Origin: Mesorhizobium opportunistum WSM2075
GTDB taxonomy: Bacteria > Pseudomonadota > Alphaproteobacteria > Rhizobiales > Rhizobiaceae
Assembly: GCF_000176035.2 (NCBI RefSeq)
Contig: NC_015675.1
Coordinates: forward strand, 4,220,001-4,284,000
Length of the DNA stretch: 64,000 bases
Direction: 5' to 3'
In this document: in pieces, positions 19,106 to 27,751 of the stretch
Layout: each line of letters begins with the position of its first letter
Numbering within the stretch: the stretch's first letter is position 1
Notes under the pieces: model-generated
The model's database searches: none
The model's input: only the letters and a program-made list of their open reading frames with translations
Told to the model about the DNA's origin: nothing
Translations under genes and position numbers: made by a program

Positions 19106-19136
19106 CCGCCACCCCTATAGGGGCTGGAAATGGCGG
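19106..19136 (+). promoter_or_regulatory. Structured leader before DAHP synthase gene
   Basis: Nested inverted repeats: CCGCCA (19106-19111) with TGGCGG (19131-19136), enclosing CCCC-TATA-GGGG (19112-19123). It lies about 40 bases upstream of the DAHP synthase start and 68 bases after mfd. No T run follows, so it is not a typical terminator. It may be a leader hairpin. Confidence 0.3.
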
Positions 19137-19173
19137 GCGAGGGTGCTTGCCGGAAAGAGCGTTGGGTGCAGCG

Positions 19174-20547
19174 ATGACGAAATGGTCGCCGAATTCGTGG
19201 AGAGCAAAGCCGATCAAGCAGGTTCCTGCTTATCCGGATCTTGCTGCGCTGAAGAACACGGAGACCCAGCTCGCCACCTTTCCACCGCTGGTCTTTGCCG
19301 GCGAGGCGCGCAAGCTGAAGAAGCAGCTCGCGGCTGTCGCCGCCGGCGAGGCCTTCCTCCTCCAGGGCGGCGACTGCGCCGAGAGTTTCGCCGAGCATGG
19401 TGCGGACAATATCCGCGATTTTTTCCGGGTCTTCCTGCAAATGTCGGTGGTGCTGACCTTTGCCGGCGCGCAGCCGGTGGTGAAGGTTGGCCGTGTTGCC
19501 GGCCAGTTCGCCAAGCCGCGCTCGTCCGACAATGAGACCAAGGGCGAGGTGACGCTGCCGAGCTATCGCGGCGACATCATCAACGGCATCGAATTCGATC
19601 AGAAGTCGCGCATCCCCGATCCCGCCCGTCAGGAAATGGCGTACCGCCAGTCGGCGGCGACGCTGAACCTCCTGCGCGCTTTCGCACAGGGCGGCTATGC
19701 CAGCCTGGAGAACGTGCATCGCTGGATGCTCGGTTTCGTCTCTGACAGCCCGCAAGGCGAGAAGTACGAGTCGCTCGCCAACCGCATCACCGAGACGATG
19801 GACTTCATGAAGGCCGTCGGCATCACCTCGGAAACCAACTATGCGCTGCGCGAGACCGATTTCTACACCAGCCATGAGGCGCTGCTGCTCGGCTATGAGG
19901 AGGCGCTGACCCGTGTCGATTCGACCTCCGGCGACTGGTACGCCACGTCAGGCCACATGATCTGGATCGGCGACCGCACCCGCCAGCCCGACCATGCCCA
20001 TGTCGAGTATTGCCGCGGCATCAAGAACCCGCTAGGCCTGAAATGCGGCCCGTCGCTGACGCCGGACGGCTTGCTGGAGCTGATCGACCTGCTCAATCCG
20101 GACAATGAGCCCGGCCGGCTGACGCTGATCGCGCGCTTCGGTTCCGACAAGGTCGCCGACCATCTGCCGAAGCTGGTGCGCGCGGTGCAGAAGGAAGGCC
20201 GCAGTGTCGTCTGGTCGTCGGACCCGATGCACGGCAACACCATCGAGGCCGCCGGCTACAAGACGCGGCCTTTCGACCGCATCCTGAAGGAGGTGCAGAC
20301 CTTCTTCGAGGTGCACCGCGCCGAAGGCACGCATCCGGGCGGCATCCATGTCGAGATGACCGGCAAGAACGTCACCGAATGCACCGGTGGCGCACGCGCC
20401 ATCACCGCCGAGGAACTGCAGGACCGCTACCACACGCATTGCGACCCGCGCCTCAATGCCGATCAGGCGATCGAACTGGCGTTCCTGGTGTCGGATCTCC
20501 TGAAGAAGAGCCATCCGGTGCGGCACAAGCAGGTTGTGAACGGCTGA
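19174..20547 (+). CDS. Class II DAHP synthase
   Basis: A 457-residue class II (plant-like) 3-deoxy-7-phosphoheptulonate synthase, which condenses phosphoenolpyruvate and erythrose-4-phosphate as the first step of the shikimate pathway. Class II signatures are clear: KQVPAYPD near the start, QGGDCAESF (the metal-binding Cys) near residue 67, and later [18 protein letters not shown] and [16 protein letters not shown] 19174 gives a family-like N-terminus ([10 protein letters not shown]) with GGAAAG upstream. A strong hairpin terminator follows at 20577. The symbol varies between genomes (aroF/aroG), so none is given. Confidence 0.95.
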   Translation: MTKWSPNSWRAKPIKQVPAYPDLAALKNTETQLATFPPLVFAGEARKLKKQLAAVAAGEAFLLQGGDCAESFAEHGADNIRDFFRVFLQMSVVLTFAGAQPVVKVGRVAGQFAKPRSSDNETKGEVTLPSYRGDIINGIEFDQKSRIPDPARQEMAYRQSAATLNLLRAFAQGGYASLENVHRWMLGFVSDSPQGEKYESLANRITETMDFMKAVGITSETNYALRETDFYTSHEALLLGYEEALTRVDSTSGDWYATSGHMIWIGDRTRQPDHAHVEYCRGIKNPLGLKCGPSLTPDGLLELIDLLNPDNEPGRLTLIARFGSDKVADHLPKLVRAVQKEGRSVVWSSDPMHGNTIEAAGYKTRPFDRILKEVQTFFEVHRAEGTHPGGIHVEMTGKNVTECTGGARAITAEELQDRYHTHCDPRLNADQAIELAFLVSDLLKKSHPVRHKQVVNG

Positions 20548-20576
20548 TTGCTGCCAGGCTGGACTGACGCAAAGAA

Positions 20577-20611
20577 AAGGCGCCTGGGAAATCCCGGCGC
20601 CTTATCTGTTT
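20577..20611 (+). terminator. Intrinsic terminator after DAHP synthase gene
   Basis: AAGGCGCC and GGCGCCTT form the outer stem, GGGA and TCCC continue it inward, and TATCTGTTT follows. It begins 30 bases after the plus-strand stop at 20547. Confidence 0.75.
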
Positions 20612-20648
20612 ATGGTCGAATGCTTGCCGAGCCGACAGGGCGGGGATG

Positions 20649-20688
20649 GAAGGCTTCAGTCCTTCTTATGAAGGCTTAGTCCTTCTTG
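20649..20688. repeat. Short tandem direct repeat at end of GGDEF gene
   Basis: GAAGGCTTCAGTCCTTCTT and GAAGGCTTAGTCCTTCTT occur back to back. The second copy encodes the last codons and the stop of the diguanylate cyclase gene on the minus strand, and the first lies just 3' of the stop. It looks like a local duplication of the gene's 3' end. Confidence 0.5.
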
Positions 20689-21746
20689 TAGAGCAGCCAG
20701 CTCTTGCCGGCGCGGCCGGCCATCGTCGAATGCCTGGTGACGCGGTTGCGCCCGCTGACCTTGGACCGGTAAAGCGCCCGGTCGGCCTTGGTATAGAGGT
20801 CTTCGGGGCCATCGGCCTCGGATGCCATGCAGATGCCCATGGAGACGGTGACGGTGCCGTAATTGGCGCCGGTCTGGCTGCTGGTGAACGGCGTCTGCTC
20901 GATCAGCGCACGGATGCGCTCCGAGATATCGTAGGTGGCGTCCTCGCTGGCGCCCTCGATGATCAGCGCGAACTCCTCGCCGCCGGTGCGGGCGACGAAC
21001 ATGTCGCCGCGAATGCTGGTCTGGAAAATCTCGGCGATGATCTGGATGATCTTGTCGCCGACCGGATGGCCGTAGCGATCGTTGATGTCCTTGAACCGAT
21101 CGATATCGGCAAGGATCAGGGCATTGAACAGGATGCCCTTGTTGCTGTTGTAGATCCTGGTGATTTCCTTGTCGAAGGCGCGGCGGTTCCAGATATGGGT
21201 CAACGGGTCGGTGTCGGCCAGCCGCTTGTACTCCTCGAGCTTCGACTTGACGCTCTCGAGTTCGGCGGTCTTGTCACGGAGTGTCGATGCAATCTGCCTG
21301 CCATGATCAATCGTCGAACTGGTGGCGACCGACATGGCGCTGGCGATCTTCTGCAAGAGGTCCTGCGACAGCAAGCTGCGGCCGCTCAGACCGCTCGATG
21401 TCTCGTCGAGGATCCTGCCGTATTTCTCGATGTGGCTGCGCTCGCTCCGCAGGAGTGATGCGACTTCCTCGAGCTCCCTGGCGATGACGTCCCGCGCATG
21501 CTCAACGATGCCGGGGCCATGGTTGTGGGCAAAGAAGGTGCGCCCGATCTGATCCAGCTCATCCTGCGTCGGCCGGCTACTCAGCGACACGACGGCGAGA
21601 CTGAGCTCCCGGTTGGTGCCGCTCAATGCCTCGTAGAAAATCTCGTAGTTGCGCGGCAGGCCGAGCACGCCAAGCTGGCGCATGGTCGTGACGACGGTGC
21701 TGGCGATATCGGTGTTTCTTTCGGTCTGGGTGGCTGCCGGCTGCAT
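20676..21746 (-). CDS. Diguanylate cyclase (GGDEF)
   Basis: A 356-residue cytoplasmic protein. Residues 1-175 form a helical domain of unknown type, and a coiled-coil linker (SVKSKLEEYKRLADTDPLTHIWNRR) leads into a GGDEF domain. The active loop is GGEEF (VARTGGEEFALI), an active form, so it should make c-di-GMP from GTP. The inhibitory I site, usually RxxD, reads RGDM at the matching place, so product feedback may be absent. No membrane segment is visible. ATG 21746 (MQPAATQTERN) is preferred over an upstream in-frame start that would add a basic, unconserved leader. Confidence 0.88.
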   Translation of the reverse strand: MQPAATQTERNTDIASTVVTTMRQLGVLGLPRNYEIFYEALSGTNRELSLAVVSLSSRPTQDELDQIGRTFFAHNHGPGIVEHARDVIARELEEVASLLRSERSHIEKYGRILDETSSGLSGRSLLSQDLLQKIASAMSVATSSTIDHGRQIASTLRDKTAELESVKSKLEEYKRLADTDPLTHIWNRRAFDKEITRIYNSNKGILFNALILADIDRFKDINDRYGHPVGDKIIQIIAEIFQTSIRGDMFVARTGGEEFALIIEGASEDATYDISERIRALIEQTPFTSSQTGANYGTVTVSMGICMASEADGPEDLYTKADRALYRSKVSGRNRVTRHSTMAGRAGKSWLLYKKD

Positions 21747-22141
21747 GTCTGATCCACTCTTCCCCTCGGATCCCGGCGAAGATTTGCGGGTCCACTTATC
21801 GCCGACATGGGGGAATGCTACCGACATTCCAGAACGAGACGCGAAGAGGCGCGTCCCCACCCGCAACCTTTGCACGACGTGACCATAAATGCGCTAGCGC
21901 TAAAGTTTCCTTAATTCGCATAAAATCCGCAGGTTTTCTCCGGCTGCGGCTGTAAAGGCTTCATCCTGCCACCAACAACAATGCCGGTTCGGCAGCCTGA
22001 GTTCGCAGGCCTGTTACGCTGTTGGAGAAACCAAATTTCGGATTTTCTGCACCAGAGCATGTCGCATTTTCTTGCGTGCGGGCGCCGCAAAGCTGGAATC
22101 CTGGCGGTGAGGACGATGCCGCGTTTTCGGAGGAGGTTGGA
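21747..22141. other. Divergent intergenic region, GGDEF / GFA genes
   Basis: 395 bases between two divergent genes, with no convincing reading frame. It should contain both promoters. A perfect ten-base palindrome, GCGCTAGCGC, lies at 21891-21900 followed by an AT-rich stretch (AAAGTTTCCTTAATTCGCATAAAAT). GGAGGTTGG at 22133-22141 is the ribosome binding site of the GFA-family gene. Confidence 0.45.
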
Positions 22142-22558
22142 ATGAGTGACAGTCACCAGGGATCTTGTCTGTGCGGAGCGGTCCGCTTCCGGACGCGCGG
22201 CGCGCTGCGCGGCGTTGTCTATTGTCACTGCTCGCAGTGCCGCAAGCAGAGCGGCCATTTCTACGCCGCGACCAATGTTGCCGACGCCGACATCGTGATC
22301 GAAGGTTCGGAAAGCATCACATGGTATGAGGCTTCCTCCTTCGCCAGGCGTGGCTTTTGCAAGGCATGCGGGTCGGTGCTTTTCTGGAAGCGGGGGGATC
22401 AAGACTACATTTCGGTCATGGCGGGATCGTTCGACAGGCCGACGGGCCTCAAGGGCGACTGTCATATCTTCGTTGGCGACAAGGGCGACTATTATTCGAT
22501 CGACGATGGGCTGCCGCAGTTTGAGAAGTCGACGCCATCGATACCTGTCGCTGAATGA
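22142..22558 (+). CDS. GFA family (Mss4-like fold) protein
   Basis: A 138-residue member of the glutathione-dependent formaldehyde-activating enzyme (GFA) family. The zinc ligands are all present: CLCG near residue 9, CHCSQC near residue 31 and CKACG near residue 75. Family members bind zinc; many named after formaldehyde activation have no proven activity, so a function beyond a zinc fold is not claimed. GGAGGTTGG fixes the start at ATG 22142. dgkA begins 78 bases after its stop on the same strand. Confidence 0.85.
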   Translation: MSDSHQGSCLCGAVRFRTRGALRGVVYCHCSQCRKQSGHFYAATNVADADIVIEGSESITWYEASSFARRGFCKACGSVLFWKRGDQDYISVMAGSFDRPTGLKGDCHIFVGDKGDYYSIDDGLPQFEKSTPSIPVAE

Positions 22559-22636
22559 ATTTTGGACGAGGCGCCTTATTCCATTGATCGGGCCATTGCT
22601 TTATCCCGTGCCGGTGATTCGGAGAGGGATTTGGGC

Positions 22637-22996
22637 ATGCAGCGGCTGATCGACGCTTTTATCAATTCGGTGCGGGCGTTTCGCAAGCTGGCCGCCAACG
22701 AGAAGGCATTCCAACAGGAGTTGACGCTCCTTGCGCTCGCCTTGCCGGCAGGGTGGTTCGTTTCCGTCTCGTGGCGCGGTTACGCGTTGCTGATCGGCGC
22801 GGTTCTGCTGCTGATAATGGTCGAGGTCTTGAACACCGGCATCGAGGCGGCCTGCGACGCCTTCAGCCGCGAGTTCAATGTCGACATCCAACTGGCCAAG
22901 GATTGCGGTTCGCTGGCGGTTCTGATTTCGGTGGTCATCGTCGCCGGCGTCTGGGGCATTGCCCTCATCGAGCGGCTCACCGGCTTTCCCATCTGA
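22637..22996 (+). CDS. dgkA: Diacylglycerol kinase, prokaryotic type
   Basis: A 119-residue small integral membrane kinase that phosphorylates diacylglycerol to phosphatidic acid, recycling lipid released when membrane-derived glucans are made. The family pattern is present: an N-terminal amphipathic part (FRKLAANEKAFQQE with catalytic Glu), three membrane helices and the signature VEVLNTGIEAACD (about residues 56-68). GGAGAGG lies before ATG 22637. The 3' end faces the DedA gene across 20 bases. Confidence 0.93.
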   Translation: MQRLIDAFINSVRAFRKLAANEKAFQQELTLLALALPAGWFVSVSWRGYALLIGAVLLLIMVEVLNTGIEAACDAFSREFNVDIQLAKDCGSLAVLISVVIVAGVWGIALIERLTGFPI

Positions 22997-23016
22997 CCCA
23001 TCTGACGTCCGCGACA

Positions 23017-23604
23017 TCACTGCTCGCGGCCACGCTCCTGCTTGGCGATATGGTGGGCGACCAGCCAGGCAAGTACGGCCACGGCGAGGCCGATGCCAAG
23101 TCCGATGAACAGCCGCTCGTGGCGCATCAGCGCCTGGCCGATCAAATGCTCGGCCCCCAGTCCAAAGACATAGCCGATCGAGCTGAACAGCAGCGCCCAG
23201 ATCATCGACGAGATGGCATTGAGGATGACGAAGCGCGGTGCGGCTATGGTCGAAAGGCCGGCCGCGATGCCGCCGACCAGGCGCATGCCGTAGACGTAGC
23301 GGTTCGACAGCACGAAGATGTTGGGGTGGGTGTTGAGCAGGCGGTAAGCGCGGCGGAAACCGGGCCGCTCGCGCAGCCTGACGACATGGCGATTGTCGGC
23401 GAAACTTCGGCCCAGGATGAAGAAGAAGGTGTCGCCGGCGAAGGCCCCGAGGGCTGCCGCGACAACGGCATGCCACAGCACGAAAACGTCCTGGTGGGCG
23501 AAGAAGCCGCCGAGGATGGCAGCACTTTCCCCTTCGGCAACGCAGCCGAGAAAGACGGCAAGCAGGCCATACTGTTCGATGAAATGATGGATCGCGTCGG
23601 TCAT
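23017..23604 (-). CDS. DedA family membrane protein
   Basis: A 195-residue DedA/VTT-domain membrane protein. The domain signature is visible: E in CVAEGESAAILGG near residue 25, the conserved GD in FAGDTFFFILGR, and the Arg-containing YVYGMRLVGGIAAG near residues 104-117. DedA proteins are linked to lipid flipping and proton-motive-force balance. It overlaps the DUF1003 gene by four bases (ATGA), so the two are cotranscribed, with DUF1003 first. Confidence 0.88.
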   Translation of the reverse strand: MTDAIHHFIEQYGLLAVFLGCVAEGESAAILGGFFAHQDVFVLWHAVVAAALGAFAGDTFFFILGRSFADNRHVVRLRERPGFRRAYRLLNTHPNIFVLSNRYVYGMRLVGGIAAGLSTIAAPRFVILNAISSMIWALLFSSIGYVFGLGAEHLIGQALMRHERLFIGLGIGLAVAVLAWLVAHHIAKQERGREQ

Positions 23605-24173
23605 GAAGCCGACTGTTGCGACAGCCTCTCGTCGATCCGCTTGACGAGATCGGCCAGCCGCGCGATCTCTTCGCGCATGCCGAGGATCTGGCTGTGGCGC
23701 AGCTCATCCAGCTTTTCGTGCAGCGCCATGATCTCGATCTCGGCCTTCAGGTTGACCTCATAGTCATGGGCGGCATCGATGCGGTCGCGTTCGGTCTGGC
23801 GGTTCTGCGCCATCATGATCACCGGCGCCTGCAGGGCGGCGACCATCGACAGCACCAGGTTGAGGAAGATGAACGGGTAAGGGTCGAAAGCATCGCGAGA
23901 CAGCAGCCAGACATTGCCGGCGGTCCACAGGGCCAGAAAAGCCAGGAAGGCCAGGATGAAGGACCAGGAGCCGCCGATGCGGGCGATCGTATCGGCAAGG
24001 CGGTCGCCGAAGGTCTGGTGGAAAGCCACCGCCTTGTTGGTGTCCCTGGAGATCGTGGTGCGCTCGAGCGCCGATTGCAGCACCCGGCTTTCCAACGGGC
24101 TGAGGCCGTCCGGCCGACGCTTGAGCCAGCGGTTCGCCAGTTCATCGATCGTCTTGTTCATGGCCATCTCCAT
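23601..24173 (-). CDS. DUF1003 family membrane protein
   Basis: A 190-residue DUF1003 protein: a cytoplasmic N-terminus (NRWLKRRPDGLSPLE), two membrane helices around residues 70-115 with the conserved FDPYPFIFLNLVLS between them, then MMAQNRQTERDRIDAAHDYEVN and a coiled-coil tail. The family function is unknown. An ATG two codons inside (near 24167) is an equally good start. Coupling to the DedA gene suggests a shared membrane role. Confidence 0.85.
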   Translation of the reverse strand: MEMAMNKTIDELANRWLKRRPDGLSPLESRVLQSALERTTISRDTNKAVAFHQTFGDRLADTIARIGGSWSFILAFLAFLALWTAGNVWLLSRDAFDPYPFIFLNLVLSMVAALQAPVIMMAQNRQTERDRIDAAHDYEVNLKAEIEIMALHEKLDELRHSQILGMREEIARLADLVKRIDERLSQQSAS

Positions 24174-24247
24174 CGTCGGTGGAGATAGACGTAGAGGCTG
24201 CCGGCCCTGACGGGAAGTGGTACATTCAGCCGGACAGCGAGGGACCG

Positions 24248-24964
24248 ATGGCCGATTTCAAGAAAATTCGCCTGCGCGCGGCAAAACGCAAGGGCGGCGA
24301 GGCGGAGCTTGCATCACTGCTGGGGCCTGTGCCCGACAATGCAGCCGTGGCCGACATACCGGACGATCGCATCCTCTCGACCATGGCCGAGCGCGTTTTC
24401 GCGGCGGGTTTCGTCTGGCGCGTCATCGAGCAGAAGTGGCCGGGCTTCGAGGAAGCGTTCCTGCGTTTCGAGCCGAAGCGGCTGTTGTTCCAGCCTGACG
24501 ATTTCTGGCACGAGCTGACCTCCGACCAGCGCATCGTGCGCAACCCGCAGAAGATCAGGTCCGTCCGGGAAAATGCGGCCTTCGTCGAACGCGTATCCAG
24601 GGAACATGGCGGCTTCGGCAATTTCCTCGCCGATTGGCCAGCCGATGATCAAGTCGGGCTGATGGCCTATCTCGGCAAGCACGGCAGCCGGCTCGGCGGC
24701 AACACCGGCCAGTATTTCCTGCGCTGGCTGGGCTGGGACGCTTTCGTCATTTCGGCCGATATGGCCGCAGCCCTTCGCGATGCCGGCCTCGACATCGCCG
24801 ATAGTCCGACCTCGAAGCGGGACCTCGACAAGATCCAGGCACAGATCAATCAATGGGTGGCGGACACCGGCCTGCCGCGCCGGCACATTTCGCGCATCCT
24901 GGCGATGTCGATCGGCGAGAACCATTCGCCGCAGTCGTTGCGCGAGTATGTGGGCGACGATTGA
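24248..24964 (+). CDS. DNA-3-methyladenine glycosylase I-like protein
   Basis: A 238-residue protein resembling TAG (Adenine_glyco) glycosylases, which excise 3-methyladenine. The helical core matches the family: ERVFAAGFVWRVIEQKWPGF, DQRIVRNPQKIRSVRENAAF and a C-terminal GNTGQYFLRWLGWDAFV in the place of the family's GST..Y motif. The Cys and His zinc ligands of E. coli Tag are not evident, so this is a divergent or zinc-free branch. GAGGGACC before ATG 24248 supports the start. nadE follows after 75 bases. Confidence 0.75.
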   Translation: MADFKKIRLRAAKRKGGEAELASLLGPVPDNAAVADIPDDRILSTMAERVFAAGFVWRVIEQKWPGFEEAFLRFEPKRLLFQPDDFWHELTSDQRIVRNPQKIRSVRENAAFVERVSREHGGFGNFLADWPADDQVGLMAYLGKHGSRLGGNTGQYFLRWLGWDAFVISADMAAALRDAGLDIADSPTSKRDLDKIQAQINQWVADTGLPRRHISRILAMSIGENHSPQSLREYVGDD

Positions 24965-25039
24965 ACGCCAAAGCCTGGCCCGAATTGGTCCAAACGAACG
25001 CCATTGCGAGGCCAATTCCGCCGCGCTAAACCGGAAAGC

Positions 25040-26716
25040 ATGACCAAGAAGCTCGACATACTGCGCATCGCGATCGCCCAGCTCAACCCGACCGTCGGCG
25101 ATGTCGCCGGTAACCTTGCCAAGGCGCGCGAGGCGAGGGCGGATGCCGCGCGCCAGGGCGCCGACCTCGTGCTCTACACCGAACTTTTCCTCGCCGGTTA
25201 TCCGCCGGAGGATCTGGTGCTGAAGCCGGCCTTCCTGAAAGCCTGTGAGAAGGCCGCGCAGGACTTTGCCGCCGACACCGCCGATGGCGGCCCCGGCGTC
25301 ATCATCGGCACGCCGCTGAAGCGCAAGAGCGGCACCCACAATTCGATCGTCTTCGCCGATGGCGGCAAGATCATCGCCGAGCGCTACAAGCTCGACCTGC
25401 CGAATTACGGCGAGTTCGACGAAAAGCGCGTCTTCCAGGCCGGGCCGGAGATCCAGGGGCCGGTCAACTTCCGTGGCGTGCGGCTGGGCATTCCGATCTG
25501 CGAGGACATCTGGGGCGAAGTCGGCATCTGCGAGACGCTGGCTGAAAGCGGAGCGGAAATCCTGCTGGTGCCGAACGGCTCGCCCTACTACCGCGCCAAG
25601 ATCGATGTCCGCCACCAGGTCGTCATCCGCCAGGTCATCGAATGCGGGCTGCCGATCATCTATGCCAACCAGCTCGGCGGCCAGGACGAACTGATCTTCG
25701 ACGGCGCGTCGTTTGCCATCGGCGCCGACAAGACGCTCGCCTTCCAGATGAGCCAATTCGAGGACGCGGTCGACGTCACGACCTGGAAGCGCACGGACGA
25801 CGGCTGGGCCTGCGCGGAAGGGCCGATGTCGAAGATTCCCGAACGGGAAGAGGCAGACTACCGCGCCTGCATGCTTGGCCTGCGCGACTACGTCAACAAG
25901 AACGGCTTCAAGAATGTCGTGCTTGGCCTGTCCGGCGGCATCGATTCGGCGATCTGCGCCGCCCTTGCCGTCGATGCGCTCGGCGAGGAGCGGTTACGCG
26001 CGGTGATGATGCCTTACCGCTATACGTCGAAGGATTCGCTGAAGGACGCCGAGGACTGCGCCCGCGCGCTCGGTTGCCGCTATGACATCGTGCCGATCTT
26101 CGAGCCGGTCGAGGGCTTCCTGCACGCGCTGACACAGCTTTTCGAGGGCACCAAGGAAGGCATCACCGAAGAAAACCTGCAGAGCCGCGCGCGCGGCACC
26201 ATCCTGATGGCGATCTCCAACAAGTTCGGCTCGATGGTGGTGACGACAGGCAACAAGAGCGAGATGTCGGTCGGCTATGCCACGCTCTACGGCGACATGA
26301 ATGGCGGCTTCAATCCGATCAAGGACCTATACAAGATGCAGGTCTACGCGCTGTCGCGCTGGCGCAACAGCCATGTGCCGCCAGGCGCGCTCGGGCCTTC
26401 CGGCGAGGTGATCCCGAAGAACATCATCGACAAGGCGCCGTCGGCGGAGTTGCGCGAGAACCAGACCGACCAGGATTCGCTGCCACCCTATCCGGTGCTG
26501 GACGACATCCTCGAATGCCTGGTCGAGAACGAGATGGGGGTCGACGACATCGTCGCGCGCGGCCATGACCGGGCGACGGTGACGCGCATCGAGCACCTGC
26601 TCTACATCGCCGAGTACAAGCGCCGGCAGGCGGCACCGGGTGTGAAGATCACCAGGAAGAATTTCGGCCGCGACCGCCGCTATCCCATCACCAACCGATT
26701 CCGGGATCGCGGCTAG
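25040..26716 (+). CDS. nadE: Glutamine-dependent NAD+ synthetase
   Basis: A 558-residue two-domain enzyme that amidates nicotinic acid adenine dinucleotide to NAD using glutamine. The N-terminal nitrilase-type domain carries its triad: Glu in YTELFLAGYPPED, Lys in ERYKLDLPNYGEF and Cys in GIPICEDIWGE. The C-terminal synthetase domain has the pyrophosphatase loop GLSGGIDSAICAA near residue 300 and later TGNKSEMSVGYATLYGDMNGG. Length is typical of the shorter glutamine-dependent form. ATG 25040 was chosen because the conserved part begins directly after it (KLDILRIAIAQLNPTVGD). Confidence 0.96.
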   Translation: MTKKLDILRIAIAQLNPTVGDVAGNLAKAREARADAARQGADLVLYTELFLAGYPPEDLVLKPAFLKACEKAAQDFAADTADGGPGVIIGTPLKRKSGTHNSIVFADGGKIIAERYKLDLPNYGEFDEKRVFQAGPEIQGPVNFRGVRLGIPICEDIWGEVGICETLAESGAEILLVPNGSPYYRAKIDVRHQVVIRQVIECGLPIIYANQLGGQDELIFDGASFAIGADKTLAFQMSQFEDAVDVTTWKRTDDGWACAEGPMSKIPEREEADYRACMLGLRDYVNKNGFKNVVLGLSGGIDSAICAALAVDALGEERLRAVMMPYRYTSKDSLKDAEDCARALGCRYDIVPIFEPVEGFLHALTQLFEGTKEGITEENLQSRARGTILMAISNKFGSMVVTTGNKSEMSVGYATLYGDMNGGFNPIKDLYKMQVYALSRWRNSHVPPGALGPSGEVIPKNIIDKAPSAELRENQTDQDSLPPYPVLDDILECLVENEMGVDDIVARGHDRATVTRIEHLLYIAEYKRRQAAPGVKITRKNFGRDRRYPITNRFRDRG

Positions 26717-26745
26717 TGGATCGATGCCGGATGAGTGTTGGCGGA

Positions 26746-27276
26746 TCAGGCAGGAACGTAGGTCAACCTGATCACGTCATCGTCAATCAGATCGCTGGCC
26801 ACAAAGCGAAGCGGCGGCCGAGGGCCGGCGAAGAACGGCTTGCCGTGACCAAGCACGACCGGGTGGAAGTAGAGTTGGTACTCGTCGATCAGACCAAGGT
26901 CGGTCACGCTTCGGGCAAGGTTGGGGCCAGACAGCGAAATCTCCCCAGCAAGATCAGCCTTCAGCCCACGGATCACCGCCTCGACGTCGTCCTGGACAAG
27001 TGTGGCATTGGGGCCGACTGACGTCAGCGAGCGCGACACGACCCATTTCGGTTGGTTTCGCCACGCCGCCGCGAACTCGTGTCCTTCCGCGCTCCACTCG
27101 GGACGGTCTTCGTCCCAATAACGCATGACCTCGTACATGCCGCGACCGTACACGCTGCCGGCAAGGTCGCGCACTTGCTCTGTCCAGTGACGGAAGAGCG
27201 TGGGGCGTGGGGGCATTGCCAGGTGGTCGACGTAGCCATCGAGGGACTGGTTCATCCTGAAAATGAGCTTGGCCAT
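26746..27276 (-). CDS. Dihydrofolate reductase family protein
   Basis: A 176-residue member of the DHFR/RibD C-terminal superfamily of NADPH-dependent reductases. It begins FRMNQSLDGYVD, as such proteins do, has the mid-region VYGRGMYEVMRYW, and a nucleotide-binding GEISLSGPNLARSVTDLGL followed by ELYFHP-like EYQLYFHPVVLGHG. Many homologues are accessory genes of unknown substrate; it is not the housekeeping FolA. ATG 27276 fits the conserved N-terminus. It converges on nadE with 29 bases between stops. Confidence 0.82.
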   Translation of the reverse strand: MAKLIFRMNQSLDGYVDHLAMPPRPTLFRHWTEQVRDLAGSVYGRGMYEVMRYWDEDRPEWSAEGHEFAAAWRNQPKWVVSRSLTSVGPNATLVQDDVEAVIRGLKADLAGEISLSGPNLARSVTDLGLIDEYQLYFHPVVLGHGKPFFAGPRPPLRFVASDLIDDDVIRLTYVPA

Positions 27277-27751
27277 GCTGCAAGGTCTCCAACCCGGGCC
27301 TTCAGGATAATCCGAGCCACCGTTATGCAGAAGGGAGATCGGAGGCAAACCGTGTGCCGGCGAGCACGCGGCCAAGCGTCCACCAGCCGTTGTTGCAAAA
27401 TAACCTCAGTAGCTGGACCAGATACACTTTCGGGCATGGGTCGGTCTTGGCGATGCGTCAGGCCGTCACTATAAGGACCATTCCGCGATTCATTTGCGGG
27501 AGGTCCGAATGGCAGTATTTCAAATGGTAATGCGAGGCCGCGAAGCTTAGGTCTCATCCGGCGCTCCGCGAGGGTCTGTCCCTCGTGCCGAAGCCGGATC
27601 GAGCTCAGGCTTATGCCGATGCCGGTCGCCGCCCTCCGGGGGGCCCGACGCCAATATGCCACTCCGCATCCCGGGCACCATCTGCCCTAGCGCGGCTTCT
27701 TCAATTTTCGACTTTACTGGGATCGGGCTCGTTTTGCGCCCGAATGACATC
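27277..27751. other. Intergenic region upstream of ABC exporter
   Basis: 475 bases with no gene I can support. It must hold the divergent promoters of the DHFR-like and ABC exporter genes. It contains a 13-codon frame with an ideal GGGAGG ribosome binding site (27509-27550). A longer minus-strand frame crosses the region but has no recognisable motif. It could be a decayed gene or a long untranslated leader. Confidence 0.4.
27509..27550 (+). CDS. Possible 13-aa leader peptide
   Basis: ATG 27509 follows GGGAGG with five-base spacing and encodes MAVFQMVMRGREA before TAG. It lies about 200 bases upstream of the ABC exporter. It may be a leader peptide, a truncated gene start or a coincidence. 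Confidence 0.15.
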   Translation: MAVFQMVMRGREA

